DNA of 64,000 bases from Martelella radicis (GCF_014196625.1 NZ_JACIDZ010000011.1:1-64000); one strand, 5' to 3'; shown: positions 8,998 through 18,486, counted from the stretch's first letter. A program made the numbers and translations. Notes: generated from the sequence alone by a model not told the origin.

Positions 8998-10065
8998 TCA
9001 GAGCCGGACGCCGGTCTCGCGGTCGAAGATGTGGATGAGTTCCGGGGCGATCCGCATGTTCAGCGGCTCGCCGGGCGTCACGGCGGCGCGGTCGTTGATG
9101 ACGACGGCGATCTCCGGGTCACTGGCGGTGAACAGGAAGGTCGTCGCGCCCGTGGCTTCCGCGATGCGGAGCGGGAGGCTGAACTGGGCTTCTTCCGCCG
9201 AAACCAGCTCGAGATGTTCGGGGCGTAAGCCCACGGTCACCTTGCGACCGGCTTCCAGCTTGCCCGCATAGGGCAGAACATCGCCGTCACCGAGTTCGAG
9301 CTTCAGGCTGTGGCCGTCCTCGCCCACAATTGCCGGCAGGAAATTCATCGCCGGAGAGCCGATGAAGCCGGCGACGAACTGGTTTGCCGGGCTGTCATAG
9401 AGTTCCAGCGGCGCGCCCTGCTGCTCGATCCGGCCTTCCTTCATCAGGACGACGCGGTCGGCCATGGTCATGGCCTCGATCTGGTCGTGGGTGACATAGA
9501 CCGAGGTTGCGCCAAGGCGATCATGCAGCGTGCGGATTTCCTTGCGCATGTGAACGCGCAGCGCCGCATCGAGGTTGGACAGCGGCTCGTCGAAGAGGAA
9601 GGCCTTCGGATCGCGGATGATGGCGCGGCTCATGGCCACGCGCTGGCGCTGACCGCCGGAGAGTTCGCGCGGATAGCGTTCCAGCAGGTTTGAAAGCCCC
9701 GTGGTCTCGGCCACTTCGCGGGCCTTCACCTGGGCATCTTTCTTCTTCATGCCGTGGGTGCGCAGGCTGTAGGTCAGGTTTTCCTCGACCGTCATATGCG
9801 GATAGAGCGCATAGGACTGGAACACCATGGCGATGTCGCGCCGGCGCGGCGGCATGTCGTTCATCAGATCGCCGGCGATCTTTACCTCGCCGCCGGAGAT
9901 CTTTTCAAGGCCGGCCAGCGTGCGCAACAGCGTGGACTTGCCGCAACCGGACGGGCCGACAAGCGCGACGAACTCGCCCTTTTCGATCGTGAGGTTGACG
10001 TTCTTGAGGGCGTGGTAGCGGCCGTAATACTTCTCGACCGCGTTGAATTCGATCTGGGTTGTCAT
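8998..10065 (-). CDS. Sugar ABC transporter ATP-binding protein (MsmK/UgpC type)
   Basis: A 355-residue ATPase of carbohydrate importers: Walker A GPSGCGKST (37-45), signature LSGGQ (135-139), Walker B FLFDEP (156-161) and a C-terminal TOBE/OB regulatory domain (GLRPEHLEL near 280). The ATG at 10065 overlaps the stop of the preceding permease gene (ATGA). It energises the two permeases encoded just upstream. Such ATPases often serve more than one importer. Confidence 0.88.
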   Translation of the reverse strand: MTTQIEFNAVEKYYGRYHALKNVNLTIEKGEFVALVGPSGCGKSTLLRTLAGLEKISGGEVKIAGDLMNDMPPRRRDIAMVFQSYALYPHMTVEENLTYSLRTHGMKKKDAQVKAREVAETTGLSNLLERYPRELSGGQRQRVAMSRAIIRDPKAFLFDEPLSNLDAALRVHMRKEIRTLHDRLGATSVYVTHDQIEAMTMADRVVLMKEGRIEQQGAPLELYDSPANQFVAGFIGSPAMNFLPAIVGEDGHSLKLELGDGDVLPYAGKLEAGRKVTVGLRPEHLELVSAEEAQFSLPLRIAEATGATTFLFTASDPEIAVVINDRAAVTPGEPLNMRIAPELIHIFDRETGVRL

Positions 10066-10889
10066 TTCAAAGCTCCCGAGGTCAGGCCGGAGACGATCTT
10101 GCGCTGCAGCAGCACGAAGGCAGCGAGGATGGGGGTTACGTAGATCGAGGCGTAGGCCATGATCCGGTTCCAATCGACCGAGTTCGGACCCATGAAGGTG
10201 GAGAGACCGACGCTTGCCGGCTGCAGCTCGACGTCCTGGATCAGCGACTTGGAGTAGACGAATTCGCCAAAGGCCTGCATGAAGATCAACAGCGCGCTGA
10301 CGAGGATGCCGTTGCGGGCAAGCGGCAGCACGATGTGGATGAAGGCGCCGAAGCGGGAATTGCCGTCAACGAGCGCCGCCTCTTCAAGCTCCGCAGGCAC
10401 GTTCATGAAGGTGGCGCGCACCAGCACCACGAAGAACGGCATGGCCTTGGCGGTGATCGCCACGATGACGGCGATGCGCGGGTAATCCAGCAGGCCGATC
10501 TGCGAGAAGCCGACAAAGATCGGGGTGACCATCAGGGATGCCGGCAGGACCTGAAGCATCAGCACCAGGAACAGGCCGACATCGACCCACACACTGCGGT
10601 AGCGGGCCAGGACATAGGCGCAGCCCGAGCCGAGCGTGGCGATGAACAGGACGGCGCAGCTGGCGATGATCAGCGAGTTCTTCAGATAGGTCGCCATGTG
10701 GCGCTCGACCCAGACGCCGGCAAAGACGTCCCATTGCGGGTTCGGCGGCACGAAGCTCGGCGGAGCGGCAAACATCGCCGTGCTGGTTTTCAGCGCGGTC
10801 ACATACATCCAGTAGAGCGGGAAGAGATAGATGGCTGCCAATACCAGACCGCAGGCGATCAGCAGGGTGTTTCGGGTTTTCGGGGTCAT
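10062..10889 (-). CDS. Sugar ABC transporter permease (MalG type)
   Basis: A 275-residue inner-membrane protein with about six hydrophobic segments and the EAA coupling loop (EEAALVDGNSRFGAFIHIVLP) typical of MalG-like permeases. An N-terminal membrane anchor (residues 9-30) is followed by a periplasmic segment. Overlaps both neighbours by ATGA, so translation is coupled. With the gene at 10886 it forms the heterodimeric channel. Confidence 0.87.
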   Translation of the reverse strand: MTPKTRNTLLIACGLVLAAIYLFPLYWMYVTALKTSTAMFAAPPSFVPPNPQWDVFAGVWVERHMATYLKNSLIIASCAVLFIATLGSGCAYVLARYRSVWVDVGLFLVLMLQVLPASLMVTPIFVGFSQIGLLDYPRIAVIVAITAKAMPFFVVLVRATFMNVPAELEEAALVDGNSRFGAFIHIVLPLARNGILVSALLIFMQAFGEFVYSKSLIQDVELQPASVGLSTFMGPNSVDWNRIMAYASIYVTPILAAFVLLQRKIVSGLTSGALK

Positions 10890-11788
10890 CCGCGCACCTC
10901 ATGGCGGGTCGAGCGCACATAGAAGACGGCCGCGATGATGACGAGGGTGATCATCAGCACCGAAACGGTCGCGCCGCGTGCGAAGTCGTATTCACGGAAG
11001 GAAAGCTGCCAGGCCCAGTACTGGGCGACGTTCGAGGAGTTGTTCGGACCGCCATCGGTAATCGCGGCAAACAGGTCGAACTGCTGGAGGGTGAAGATCA
11101 GGCCAAGCGACAGGAGCGCGCCGATCGTCGGGCGCATCATCGGAAGCGTGATCGTGTAGAAGCGACGGAATGCGTTGGCGCCGTCAAGGCTTGCGGCTTC
11201 ATAGAGATCCTTCGGAATGGCGGCGAGGCCGACCGAAAGCAGGATCATGTTGAAGGCGGTGCCAAACCAGATATTGGTGATGATCACGCTCCACAGCGCA
11301 AAGTCCGGGGACGAGCGCCAGAAGATCGGGTCGTCAATGACCCCGATCGACTGCAGGAAGAAGTTGATCACGCCGAAATCGCCGGCAAGAAGCCAGTTCC
11401 AGATCGCGCCGGTCACAAGACCCGGCATGACCCAGGACACAAGAAACAGGCCGCGCAGATAGGTTGAGCCCGGGAACTGCATGTTGAAGAACAGCGCCAG
11501 GAAGAACCCGAAGAGGAATTGACCGCCGAGCGAGCAGAGCACGAAGATCAGCGTATTGCCGAAGATCGGCCAGGCCTGCGGATCGGTCAGCACCGCGATA
11601 TAGTTGTCGAGGCCGACAAAGGGACGAAAGAAGGTGCCGAGACTGAAGATGTCCACTTCCTGAAAGCTCATGATCACGTTGTAGACCAGAGCCGAACCGG
11701 AAATCGCGATCAGAAAGATGAGCGGAATGCCCACCAGTATCAGATCGAAACCACGGCCATCCCAGAGCGTTGAGAGCGCCTTGCGCAT
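10886..11788 (-). CDS. Sugar ABC transporter permease (MalF type)
   Basis: A 300-residue inner-membrane permease with six predicted membrane segments. Its EAA loop reads YEAASLDGANAFRRFYTITL, the binding site for the ATPase. GGGAGC precedes the ATG. A large stem-loop separates it from the binding-protein gene upstream. Substrate is inferred from the GH31 enzyme in the same operon: an alpha-xyloside or related oligosaccharide. Confidence 0.87.
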   Translation of the reverse strand: MRKALSTLWDGRGFDLILVGIPLIFLIAISGSALVYNVIMSFQEVDIFSLGTFFRPFVGLDNYIAVLTDPQAWPIFGNTLIFVLCSLGGQFLFGFFLALFFNMQFPGSTYLRGLFLVSWVMPGLVTGAIWNWLLAGDFGVINFFLQSIGVIDDPIFWRSSPDFALWSVIITNIWFGTAFNMILLSVGLAAIPKDLYEAASLDGANAFRRFYTITLPMMRPTIGALLSLGLIFTLQQFDLFAAITDGGPNNSSNVAQYWAWQLSFREYDFARGATVSVLMITLVIIAAVFYVRSTRHEVRG

Positions 11789-11823
11789 TGTTGAAGCTCC
11801 CTTGGGCGATTAAACGGATGAAG

Positions 11824-11885
11824 CCGGGATATCAGGCAAGCCGTCCCCGTCCACGCCCTTTTGGGGGCGTGGCGGGATATCCCGG
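11824..11885 (-). terminator. Two-level intercistronic stem-loop after the binding-protein gene
   Basis: The outer stem pairs CCGGGATATC (11824-11833) with GATATCCCGG (11876-11885), a perfect 10 bp. Inside it, CCACGCCC (11851-11858) pairs with GGGCGTGG (11865-11872). There is no T tract. Position between binding-protein and permease genes suggests a partial terminator or a 3' protective structure. Confidence 0.65.
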
Positions 11886-11902
11886 GTTTCAGGAAAAGCA
11901 GA

Positions 11903-13132
11903 TTACTTTCCGGTGATCTTGTCGATCTGGGCCTGGGCCTGGTCAAGCGCCTGCTGCGGCGTCTGCGAACCGGCGAGAGCCGACTGAAGCGCCGTCTGGA
12001 TGGCCTTGGAAATCTTCGGCCATTCCGGATGCGGACCACGCGGCTGGGAGTACTGCATCTGCTCCAGGAAGACCTGCAGCGCTTCGTCCTTGGCCTCGTT
12101 GCCGGTCGGCGGGATCTCGATATCGTTTCGTGCCGGGATCTGGCCGAAGCGTTCGAACAGGTCCTTGTCCTGTTCGGCGAAGAATTCAAGCGCCTTGAAG
12201 GCTTCTTCCGGGTGCTCGGTGGAGGAGAAGATCACCCAGTTGTAGTCGCCCATGGCAGATGAGCGCTGCGCATCTTCGGCCGGGATCGGCAGAAGTGAAA
12301 CGCCCCAGTCGAATTCGGCTTCGTCAGAGGTGCGGTTCAGTTCCCAGGGGCCGGAGATCGCCATGGCGGCATTGCCGGCGTTGAAGGTCGCGGTCGATGC
12401 CCACTGCGTGCGCGAGACGGTGTCCGGCGAAGCAAGGCCTTCATCAAGAAGCGTCTTGAAGAAGGTCAGTGCCTCAACGCCGCCCTCGCCGTTGATGTTG
12501 TCGTAGCTGCCGCCAGCCATCTGCACGAAAGGCAGGAACTGGAACGTGCCTTCTTCGGAAGCCTTGGCCGAAAAGGCGACGCCGTAGACATCATTTTCCG
12601 GGTCATTCAGGGCGCGGGCATCCTCGATCAGCTCGTCCCAGGTCTTCGGCGGCTCTTCGATGCCGGCTTCCTCGAACATGTCCTTGTTGTAGTAGAGCGC
12701 GATCGTGTTGGTCGCCTTCGGAACGCCATAGATGCGGCCGTCCCAGGTGGCCGACGCCATCGGGCCTTCAAAATACTCGTCGACATTGATGATGTCGGAC
12801 TGCTCGATCAAGTCCGTCAGATCAAGAAGGGCCCCGTTGGCGGCCAGCATCGCCGTGTCGGGGTTGTCGACAGCGAAGATGTCTGGTGCACGGCCGACCG
12901 AATAGGCGCGCATCGCCTCGCTCATCAGGTCGGCGAAGTTGACCTCACGATAGACGACGTCGATGTTCGGTTCGCTTTCGTCAAATTCACGAGCGAGATC
13001 CGGCGTCGGCTGGCCGGTCTTGTCGACGGTCCAGATGTTCAGAGTGACCGGTTCCTGCGCGAGCGTCGGAACAGCCGTGGCGAGGGTCATGGCAGCCGCG
13101 GATACACACAGCATTAGTTTGGTGCGATTCAT
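11903..13132 (-). CDS. Sugar ABC transporter solute-binding protein (family 1)
   Basis: A 409-residue extracellular solute-binding protein of the MalE-like class 1. Residues 1-25 are a signal peptide ([12 protein letters not shown]). The mature protein starts with [20 protein letters not shown] and has the family blocks [36 protein letters not shown] and AMAISGPWE. The ATG at 13132 has GGGAGG 8 bases upstream; an in-frame start at 13231 would bury the signal peptide. First gene of the xyloside operon. Ligand is unproved but probably an alpha-xylosyl or glucosyl oligosaccharide. Confidence 0.87.
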   Translation of the reverse strand: MNRTKLMLCVSAAAMTLATAVPTLAQEPVTLNIWTVDKTGQPTPDLAREFDESEPNIDVVYREVNFADLMSEAMRAYSVGRAPDIFAVDNPDTAMLAANGALLDLTDLIEQSDIINVDEYFEGPMASATWDGRIYGVPKATNTIALYYNKDMFEEAGIEEPPKTWDELIEDARALNDPENDVYGVAFSAKASEEGTFQFLPFVQMAGGSYDNINGEGGVEALTFFKTLLDEGLASPDTVSRTQWASTATFNAGNAAMAISGPWELNRTSDEAEFDWGVSLLPIPAEDAQRSSAMGDYNWVIFSSTEHPEEAFKALEFFAEQDKDLFERFGQIPARNDIEIPPTGNEAKDEALQVFLEQMQYSQPRGPHPEWPKISKAIQTALQSALAGSQTPQQALDQAQAQIDKITGK

Positions 13133-13288
13133 AAATAGCCTCCCGTATAGGTTTTCCGGCCGTCCCCGGCCGGCTTCGACGGATGTTGTCTCGTCGCGAT
13201 ACGGGATGACTCCTCGCAGGGTCAATCGCAATGCGATGCCCCTTGACTGTCATTGACTTTTCAGTCCCGAAATCGCTAAAACACGCTC

Positions 13289-13302
13289 CGTAAACGTTTA
13301 CG
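13289..13302. promoter_or_regulatory. LacI-family operator
   Basis: CGTAAACGTTTACG is a perfect 14-bp palindrome with the central CG that defines LacI/GalR operators. It lies in the 230-bp region between the divergent binding-protein gene and the LacI gene, 61 bp before the latter's start, so it could control both. Confidence 0.8.
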
Positions 13303-13362
13303 ACCATAGACACGGACCGGTTCTGGTGTCAATAGAGGTACGAACCTCAAAATGGAGAGATC

Positions 13363-14397
13363 ATGACGGGCATTCGTCAGCTCGCTAATCACCTGCAACT
13401 TTCGATTGGTACGGTCTCGCGCGCGCTGAATGGCAAGGCGGACGTAAACGCCAAGACGCGCGAGCGGGTTTTGGAGGCGGCTGTTGAACTTGGCTACGTT
13501 CCCAACCAGTCGGGTCGCAGCCTGCGCAAGGGCACGACGAGTACGGTCGGTCTGATCCTGACACAAGGCAACAGCCTGGGCGAGAATAATGACAATTTCT
13601 TTTTTGGCGTTATCCACGGTCTGCAGACCGCGCTCAAGCGTCACAAACTTGATCTTGTCCTCCTTCTCTGTTCGCGCGATGAGGATCCCGACAGCTTTCT
13701 TCAGCGCATGGTGGCGCAACGCATCGTGGACGCGGTGATTCTGACGGCGACCCGAACCCACGACGAGCGTTTTGAAATTCTCAGGCGCGCCAATATGCCC
13801 TTCGTTACGCTCGGGCGAAGCGATAGCCTGGGGGACGCATCATGGATCGACCTCGATTTCGAGGGGATTGCCCGCGCCTCGGTCAGGCGGCTCTGTGGCC
13901 GCGGCCACAAGCGCATCGCCGTTGCCGTGCCGAATGTGGATGCCAATCTTGGTCCGCTGTTCCTGGAAGGCTACCGCCAGGGTCTCGAGGATTGCGGTCT
14001 GCCCTTCGATGAGGCGATCGTGTTTCGTGCGGAGACCAGCGAGGAAGGCGGTTACGATGTCGCGGGCAAGGTTCTGGAGACGGCCGATCGGCCCACGGCC
14101 ATCCTTCTGATCGCAGAACTGATGTCGGTCGGCCTTTATCGTCGTCTCGGCGAGGCCGGTCTGCTTCCCGGGCGCGATCTTGCCGTGATCGCCGAGCGAG
14201 AAAGTCCTGTCGGGCGCTTCCTGCTGCCGAGGCTGACCTGTTTCCGCCTCGACCTCGACGCGCTTGGCCGCATGCTCGGCGAGATGCTGCTTTCGAATCT
14301 GCCGGCCTTTGCCGAAAGCTACCAGGATGTTCCGAAAGGCAAGGTCTGGCCGCTGGAACTCGTGGAAGGCGAAAGCGATCCGCCGCTTTTTGCCTGA
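13363..14397 (+). CDS. LacI-family transcriptional regulator of the xyloside operon
   Basis: A 344-residue repressor. The N-terminal 50 residues hold the LacI helix-turn-helix and hinge (IRQLANHLQLSIGTVSRALN), with the minor-groove hinge helix following (NQSGRSLRKG). Residues 60-340 are a periplasmic-binding-protein-like effector domain (VGLILTQGNSLGENN). Divergent from the alpha-xyloside importer, with a perfect LacI palindrome between them, so autoregulation and control of the importer are likely. GGAGAG precedes the ATG. Inducer unknown, probably a mono- or disaccharide from the pathway. Confidence 0.87.
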   Translation: MTGIRQLANHLQLSIGTVSRALNGKADVNAKTRERVLEAAVELGYVPNQSGRSLRKGTTSTVGLILTQGNSLGENNDNFFFGVIHGLQTALKRHKLDLVLLLCSRDEDPDSFLQRMVAQRIVDAVILTATRTHDERFEILRRANMPFVTLGRSDSLGDASWIDLDFEGIARASVRRLCGRGHKRIAVAVPNVDANLGPLFLEGYRQGLEDCGLPFDEAIVFRAETSEEGGYDVAGKVLETADRPTAILLIAELMSVGLYRRLGEAGLLPGRDLAVIAERESPVGRFLLPRLTCFRLDLDALGRMLGEMLLSNLPAFAESYQDVPKGKVWPLELVEGESDPPLFA

Positions 14398-14671
14398 GTT
14401 GCGGGCAGTTCCGGGCGGTGCATTAAAAATGGTCCGCGGGATGCCGGATTCATTGCAATTATTCCGTCTTCGGCGGAATATGTCGGCGCATCCTTCCAAA
14501 GCGGGAGCGAGCGGTCGCCTGCTATTCCGGAGGCCTCGAACTTCCGCTTCGCAGTTTTCCCGCTCGTGATGCGATCGCGCCGACACTCATTGTTGCCATG
14601 ACCGCCCTATTGGGCCAGGCGAATGCGTCCGGCTTGGATCGCGGCGATATTTGATGACCAAGGAGTATTTC

Positions 14672-16090
14672 ATGGCTGATTTCGATCTTCTGATCCGCAA
14701 CGGCACCTGTGTAACCGCCGCCGATACATTCAATGCCGATATCGCGGTGAAGGGCGGCCGGATCGTCGCCACTGGAACCGATCTCGGCACTGCCGATAGG
14801 GAGATTGACGCATCGGGCCTGCTGGTCATGCCTGGCGGCATCGACAGTCATGTTCACCTCGCCCAGCCTTCCGCACCGGGGACGCCGCAAATGGCCGACG
14901 GTTTTGAAACGGGTACGCGTTCGGCGATTGCCGGCGGCACCACGACCGTCATTCCCTTCGCGCTGCAGGCGCGCGGCGAAAACCTGCGGGCAGCCGTTGC
15001 CGCCTATCACGAGAAGGCGCGCGGGCAATCCTATTGCGATTACGGCTTTCACCTGATCATCACCGATCCGACGCCGCAGGCGCTCGGCCAGGATCTGCCC
15101 GGTCTTGTCGAAAGCGGCTACACCTCCTTCAAGGTGTTCATGACCTATGACGACATGGTGCTGAATGACCGCGAGCTTCTCGAAGTGTTCGACTGCGCGC
15201 GCGACTGCAAGGCCTTGGTTATGGTCCATTGCGAGGGTTATGACGCCATCCGCTTCATGACGGAGAAACTGGAAAAGGCCGGCAAGACCGCGCCTTACTA
15301 TCACGGCGTTTCCCGTCCGGAAGTGGTGGAGCGCGAGGCTGCCCACCGCGCCATCAGCCATGCCCAGCTTGTCGACGTGCCGATCATGATCGTCCATGTT
15401 TCCGGCCGCGAGGCGATGGAACAGATTCGCTGGGCGCAGCAGCGCGGCCTCAACATCTATGGCGAGACCTGCACGCAATATATCGCGCTGACCGCTGACG
15501 ACATGAAGGGTTTCAACATGGATGCGACCGGCGGCAAATATGTCTGCTCGCCGCCGCCGCGCGACCGCGATAGCTGGGATGCCATCTGGGAAGGCATTCG
15601 CGGCGGCGTGTTCTCGACCTTCTCGTCTGATCACTGCCCCTTCTTCTTCGACGGGCCGGACGGCAAGATGTCGGGCAAGGGCAAGACCTCTTTCCGCTGG
15701 GTGCCCAACGGCATTCCGGGCGTTGAGAACCGGCTTCAGATCCTCTTTTCCAAGGGCGTCAGCGAGGGACGGATCTCGCTCAACGAATTTGTTGCCTTGA
15801 CCTCGACCAACCACGCGAAAATGTACGGCCTCTATCCGAAGAAGGGCTCGATCGCGCCCGGTTTCGACGCAGATCTTGTCTTGTGGGATGCAAATCGCGA
15901 GGAGACGATCACCCAGGCCGGCATGCATCACGGCGCCGACTACACCCCCTATGAGGGCCAGAAGGTCAAGGGCTGGCCGGTGATGACGATCCTGCGCGGC
16001 AAGACCGTGTGCGAGGAAGGCAAGATCACGGGGTCGCTGGCGGACGGACAGTTCCTGCCGCGCGAAATCTCGCCCTATGCGGCAAAATAG
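14672..16090 (+). CDS. Dihydropyrimidinase/hydantoinase-like metal-dependent amidohydrolase
   Basis: A 472-residue cyclic amidohydrolase. All metal-site residues are present: H60 and H62 (DSHVHL), carboxylated lysine K154 (SFKVF), H186 (MVHCEG), H242 (VHVSG) and D320 (SSDHCPF). It should open cyclic amides such as dihydrouracil or 5-substituted hydantoins. AAGGAG precedes the ATG at 14672; an in-frame ATG at 14651 has no such site. It stands alone, with no dihydropyrimidine dehydrogenase or beta-ureidopropionase nearby, so a role in pyrimidine breakdown cannot be inferred from context. Hydantoinase or phenylhydantoinase is the main alternative. Confidence 0.8.
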   Translation: MADFDLLIRNGTCVTAADTFNADIAVKGGRIVATGTDLGTADREIDASGLLVMPGGIDSHVHLAQPSAPGTPQMADGFETGTRSAIAGGTTTVIPFALQARGENLRAAVAAYHEKARGQSYCDYGFHLIITDPTPQALGQDLPGLVESGYTSFKVFMTYDDMVLNDRELLEVFDCARDCKALVMVHCEGYDAIRFMTEKLEKAGKTAPYYHGVSRPEVVEREAAHRAISHAQLVDVPIMIVHVSGREAMEQIRWAQQRGLNIYGETCTQYIALTADDMKGFNMDATGGKYVCSPPPRDRDSWDAIWEGIRGGVFSTFSSDHCPFFFDGPDGKMSGKGKTSFRWVPNGIPGVENRLQILFSKGVSEGRISLNEFVALTSTNHAKMYGLYPKKGSIAPGFDADLVLWDANREETITQAGMHHGADYTPYEGQKVKGWPVMTILRGKTVCEEGKITGSLADGQFLPREISPYAAK

Positions 16091-16344
16091 CTCCTTCCAG
16101 ACAGGGTTGAGGCAGGAAGCTGCAGTTTGATGTCGGGCGCGTTGCCATCTGGCCGTGCGCCTGGCTTTCGGAGCAGGTCTTCGCGACGTCTCGAGCATAT
16201 GCCGGAGGCCGGGCCCCGGCTGTGAGATAAACAGACACGGCTGCGGGTTCGGCGCAGAGGGATGAAGGCCGGCCTGATGTCTCCGAGCTCCCCAAATGTC
16301 AGCCGATGCTTTCAAAGGAAAATTGCCCAATCACATTTTTGCGT

Positions 16345-16371
16345 TCCTTGCGGCGGGAGACCCCGCAAGGA
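16345..16371 (+). terminator. Stem-loop after the dihydropyrimidinase gene
   Basis: TCCTTGCGG (16345-16353) pairs perfectly with CCGCAAGGA (16363-16371) around a 9-base loop, followed by a weak T-rich run (CCGTTTATTTC). Probable terminator about 255 bases after the stop codon. Confidence 0.5.
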
Positions 16372-16888
16372 CCGTTTATTTCATCACCGGAAGTGGCAGA
16401 AAACGTGATTGACAACGGTCAAGTTTGCTTGAACTGATTGCGCTCTGAGGCTGACAAAAGCAAATGTGCCACCTATTGGTGCATTAAAAGTCCATACAAA
16501 TTTTTAATCATTTGTTTTATAATGCAAAAATAAATGTGATCGTTCTAGGGTCATGCAGTGAAAAGACACGTTTTCAGGCTGTTAGCTTAACTAATATGCT
16601 AGCATACCTTTGTTGCGGAAGTCTCCCGGATGCCGTACACAATGCCTTCAGAGAACCTGAGGTACGTATCTCATGCATAGCCTCCGGACTCTTGATCAAC
16701 AGGGAGGCGCGTCTGGCCTCAGGGAGTGAAATTGAAGATGCTCAGTCCAGCCGACGGCAGTCGGGCTCCGCTAGTCTAGCGTCCTGAATTCGCCGGAAGC
16801 ATCGCAAAGCGCTTCGATCAATTCCAAGCCAGATCGATCTCCCCTGAAACCAACACGACCAATTGGAATCTGTTCCAGGGAGGTTTTA
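16372..16888 (+). promoter_or_regulatory. Leader and promoter region of the TRAP operon
   Basis: About 500 bases without a credible gene; a 91-codon frame at 16512-16787 has no ribosome site or protein-like character. The stretch 16480-16545 is AT-rich. Two palindromes stand out: TTGAC-AACG-GTCAA at 16409-16422 and the perfect TATGCTAGCATA at 16595-16606. The latter is a plausible operator for a GntR-type regulator of uronate genes, but no regulator gene is adjacent. Confidence 0.4.
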
Positions 16889-17872
16889 ATGTCCAAATTC
16901 AGCAAAATCGGTCTCGGTATCGCCGCAGCCGTTTCGTTCAGCGCGCTCGCAACCTCGGCCTCGGCTCTGACGCTGCGCGTCTCCGATTCGCACAATACCG
17001 ACCACTCGACCGTCGTCGCTCTTCAGGAAATGGGCGAAGCCGTTTCCGAGCGCACCAATGGCGAAGTCGACTTCAAGGTCTTCTCGGCGGGCGTTCTCGG
17101 CACCGAATCCGAGATGATCAACCAGCTGCGCACCGGCATTCTCGACATCGTTCGCACCAATCCGGCCGACCTTGAGAAGTTCAACCCGGTCTACAGCGCA
17201 TTCCTGCTGCCTTACCTCTTCAACGACGACGCCAGCGCCACGGCAGCGATGAACGCAGTCAAGGGCGACGTGTTCGAGACCCATCTCGATACCGGTTTCC
17301 GTGGCCTGACGTGGAACATCGCTCCGGCCCGTAACTTCTACACGACCGAGACCGAGATTCATTCGCCGGAAGATCTCGCCGGTCTGAAGATTCGCGTCCC
17401 CAACAGCCGCTCCATGGCCCGCGCCGTCGAGCTTCTGGGCGCAACGCCGACCCCGATCCCCTTCGGTGAAGCCTACACGGCTCTGCAGCAGGGCATCGTT
17501 GACGGCGCAGAGGGCAGCCCGGCGGCACTCATCGACTCCAAACAGGTTGAGATCATCAACTACTTCACCTTCGATCGTCACTTCCTCATCCCGGACGTCA
17601 TGATCATCTCCACCCGGACCTGGGACAAGCTGACGGAAGAGCAGCAGCAGATCCTCACGGAAGAAGCTGAAAAGTATACGGTTCGCGTCGACGAGCTGGA
17701 AGCTGTCAAGAACGCAGCATCCCTGGAAGAATCCAAGGAAGCCGGCGTCACCTTCATCGACGTCGATCTCGCTCCCTTCAAGGAACGCGTTCAGCCGCTC
17801 TACGAGGAAATCGCCGAAAACAACCCTGAAGCTGCAGCGATCGTGGAAAAGATCGAAGCCGCTCAGCAGTAA
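16889..17872 (+). CDS. dctP: TRAP transporter solute-binding protein (DctP family)
   Basis: A 327-residue periplasmic binding protein with a signal peptide (1-26, TSASA|LT). It has the DctP blocks NTDHSTVVALQEMGEAV and the segment LAGLKIRVPNSRSMARAVE, whose arginine normally salt-bridges the carboxylate of an organic-acid ligand. AGGGAGG precedes the ATG. It opens the dctPQM operon followed by a GH4 alpha-galacturonidase gene, so a galacturonate-containing glycoside or a sugar acid is the likeliest ligand (inference). Confidence 0.88.
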   Translation: MSKFSKIGLGIAAAVSFSALATSASALTLRVSDSHNTDHSTVVALQEMGEAVSERTNGEVDFKVFSAGVLGTESEMINQLRTGILDIVRTNPADLEKFNPVYSAFLLPYLFNDDASATAAMNAVKGDVFETHLDTGFRGLTWNIAPARNFYTTETEIHSPEDLAGLKIRVPNSRSMARAVELLGATPTPIPFGEAYTALQQGIVDGAEGSPAALIDSKQVEIINYFTFDRHFLIPDVMIISTRTWDKLTEEQQQILTEEAEKYTVRVDELEAVKNAASLEESKEAGVTFIDVDLAPFKERVQPLYEEIAENNPEAAAIVEKIEAAQQ

Positions 17873-17923
17873 GGCGACGAAAGGCTCGCGTGTCGGCGCG
17901 ATACGCAACAAAAGGCCCGGTTT

Positions 17924-17944
17924 CCCCTCGCATCCGGCGAGGGG
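17924..17944 (+). terminator. Intercistronic hairpin dctP/dctQ
   Basis: CCCCTCGC (17924-17931) and GCGAGGGG (17937-17944) form a perfect 8-bp stem with a 5-base loop between the binding-protein and small-permease genes. No T tract; probably stabilises dctP mRNA. Confidence 0.6.
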
Positions 17945-17994
17945 GGACTACCGCAAGACAGAACCGTCCTCTGCACTCACAATGAGGTTTCCTC

Positions 17995-18486
17995 ATGAAA
18001 AACATAAGAACAATCCTCGAAAAAACGGTCCTGTTTCTGATCACCGTTTTTCTCGCTCTTCTGGTCGTCATGGCGACCTGGCAGGTCATCAGCCGCTATG
18101 TCCTGAATTCGCCCTCCCAGTTCACTGACGAAGCCCTGCGCTTCACCATGATCTGGCTGGTTTACCTTGGCGCATCCTATGCCTTCGGGCTGACGGACCG
18201 GCATATGTCGTTGGGTCTGATCAAGGACGCCCTGAAGGGCCGCAAGCGCTTGATCCTTGAAACCTTCAACTACCTCGCGGTCATGGCATTCATCGTCACC
18301 GTGCTTCTGAAGGGTGGTTTCAACCTCGTCTCCGTCGGCGTCGGCCAGCATTCAGACAGCCTCGATCTGCCGATGAACTGGGTCTACGTCATCATACCGC
18401 TCGCCGGATTCCTGTCCGTCTTCTTCAAGACGCTCAACTACCGGGAAGTGCTGAACGATATCAGGAGCGAAAAAGATGGACACTAA
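17995..18486 (+). CDS. dctQ: TRAP transporter small permease (DctQ)
   Basis: A 163-residue protein with four membrane segments and the DctQ-type motif FTDEALRFTMIWLVYLGASYAF in the second (residues 42-63). It pairs with DctM to form the sodium- or proton-driven permease. Its 3' end overlaps dctM by 11 bases, indicating coupled translation. Confidence 0.87.
   Translation: MKNIRTILEKTVLFLITVFLALLVVMATWQVISRYVLNSPSQFTDEALRFTMIWLVYLGASYAFGLTDRHMSLGLIKDALKGRKRLILETFNYLAVMAFIVTVLLKGGFNLVSVGVGQHSDSLDLPMNWVYVIIPLAGFLSVFFKTLNYREVLNDIRSEKDGH

Noticed and set aside
6963-9038. Long open frame (691 codons) on the plus strand, antisense to the GH31 gene
   Set aside because: It mirrors the codon frame of the GH31 gene, which has all catalytic motifs, a ribosome site and a terminator. 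The antisense product shows no family features; long antisense frames are usual in GC-rich DNA.
14522-16330. Open frame of 602 codons on the minus strand, antisense to the dihydropyrimidinase gene
   Set aside because: The plus-strand gene has a complete metal site; the antisense frame runs over its non-coding flanks with no homology signal.
16512-16787. 91-codon frame in the TRAP leader
   Set aside because: Starts in an AT-rich promoter-like stretch, lacks a ribosome site and resembles no known leader peptide.
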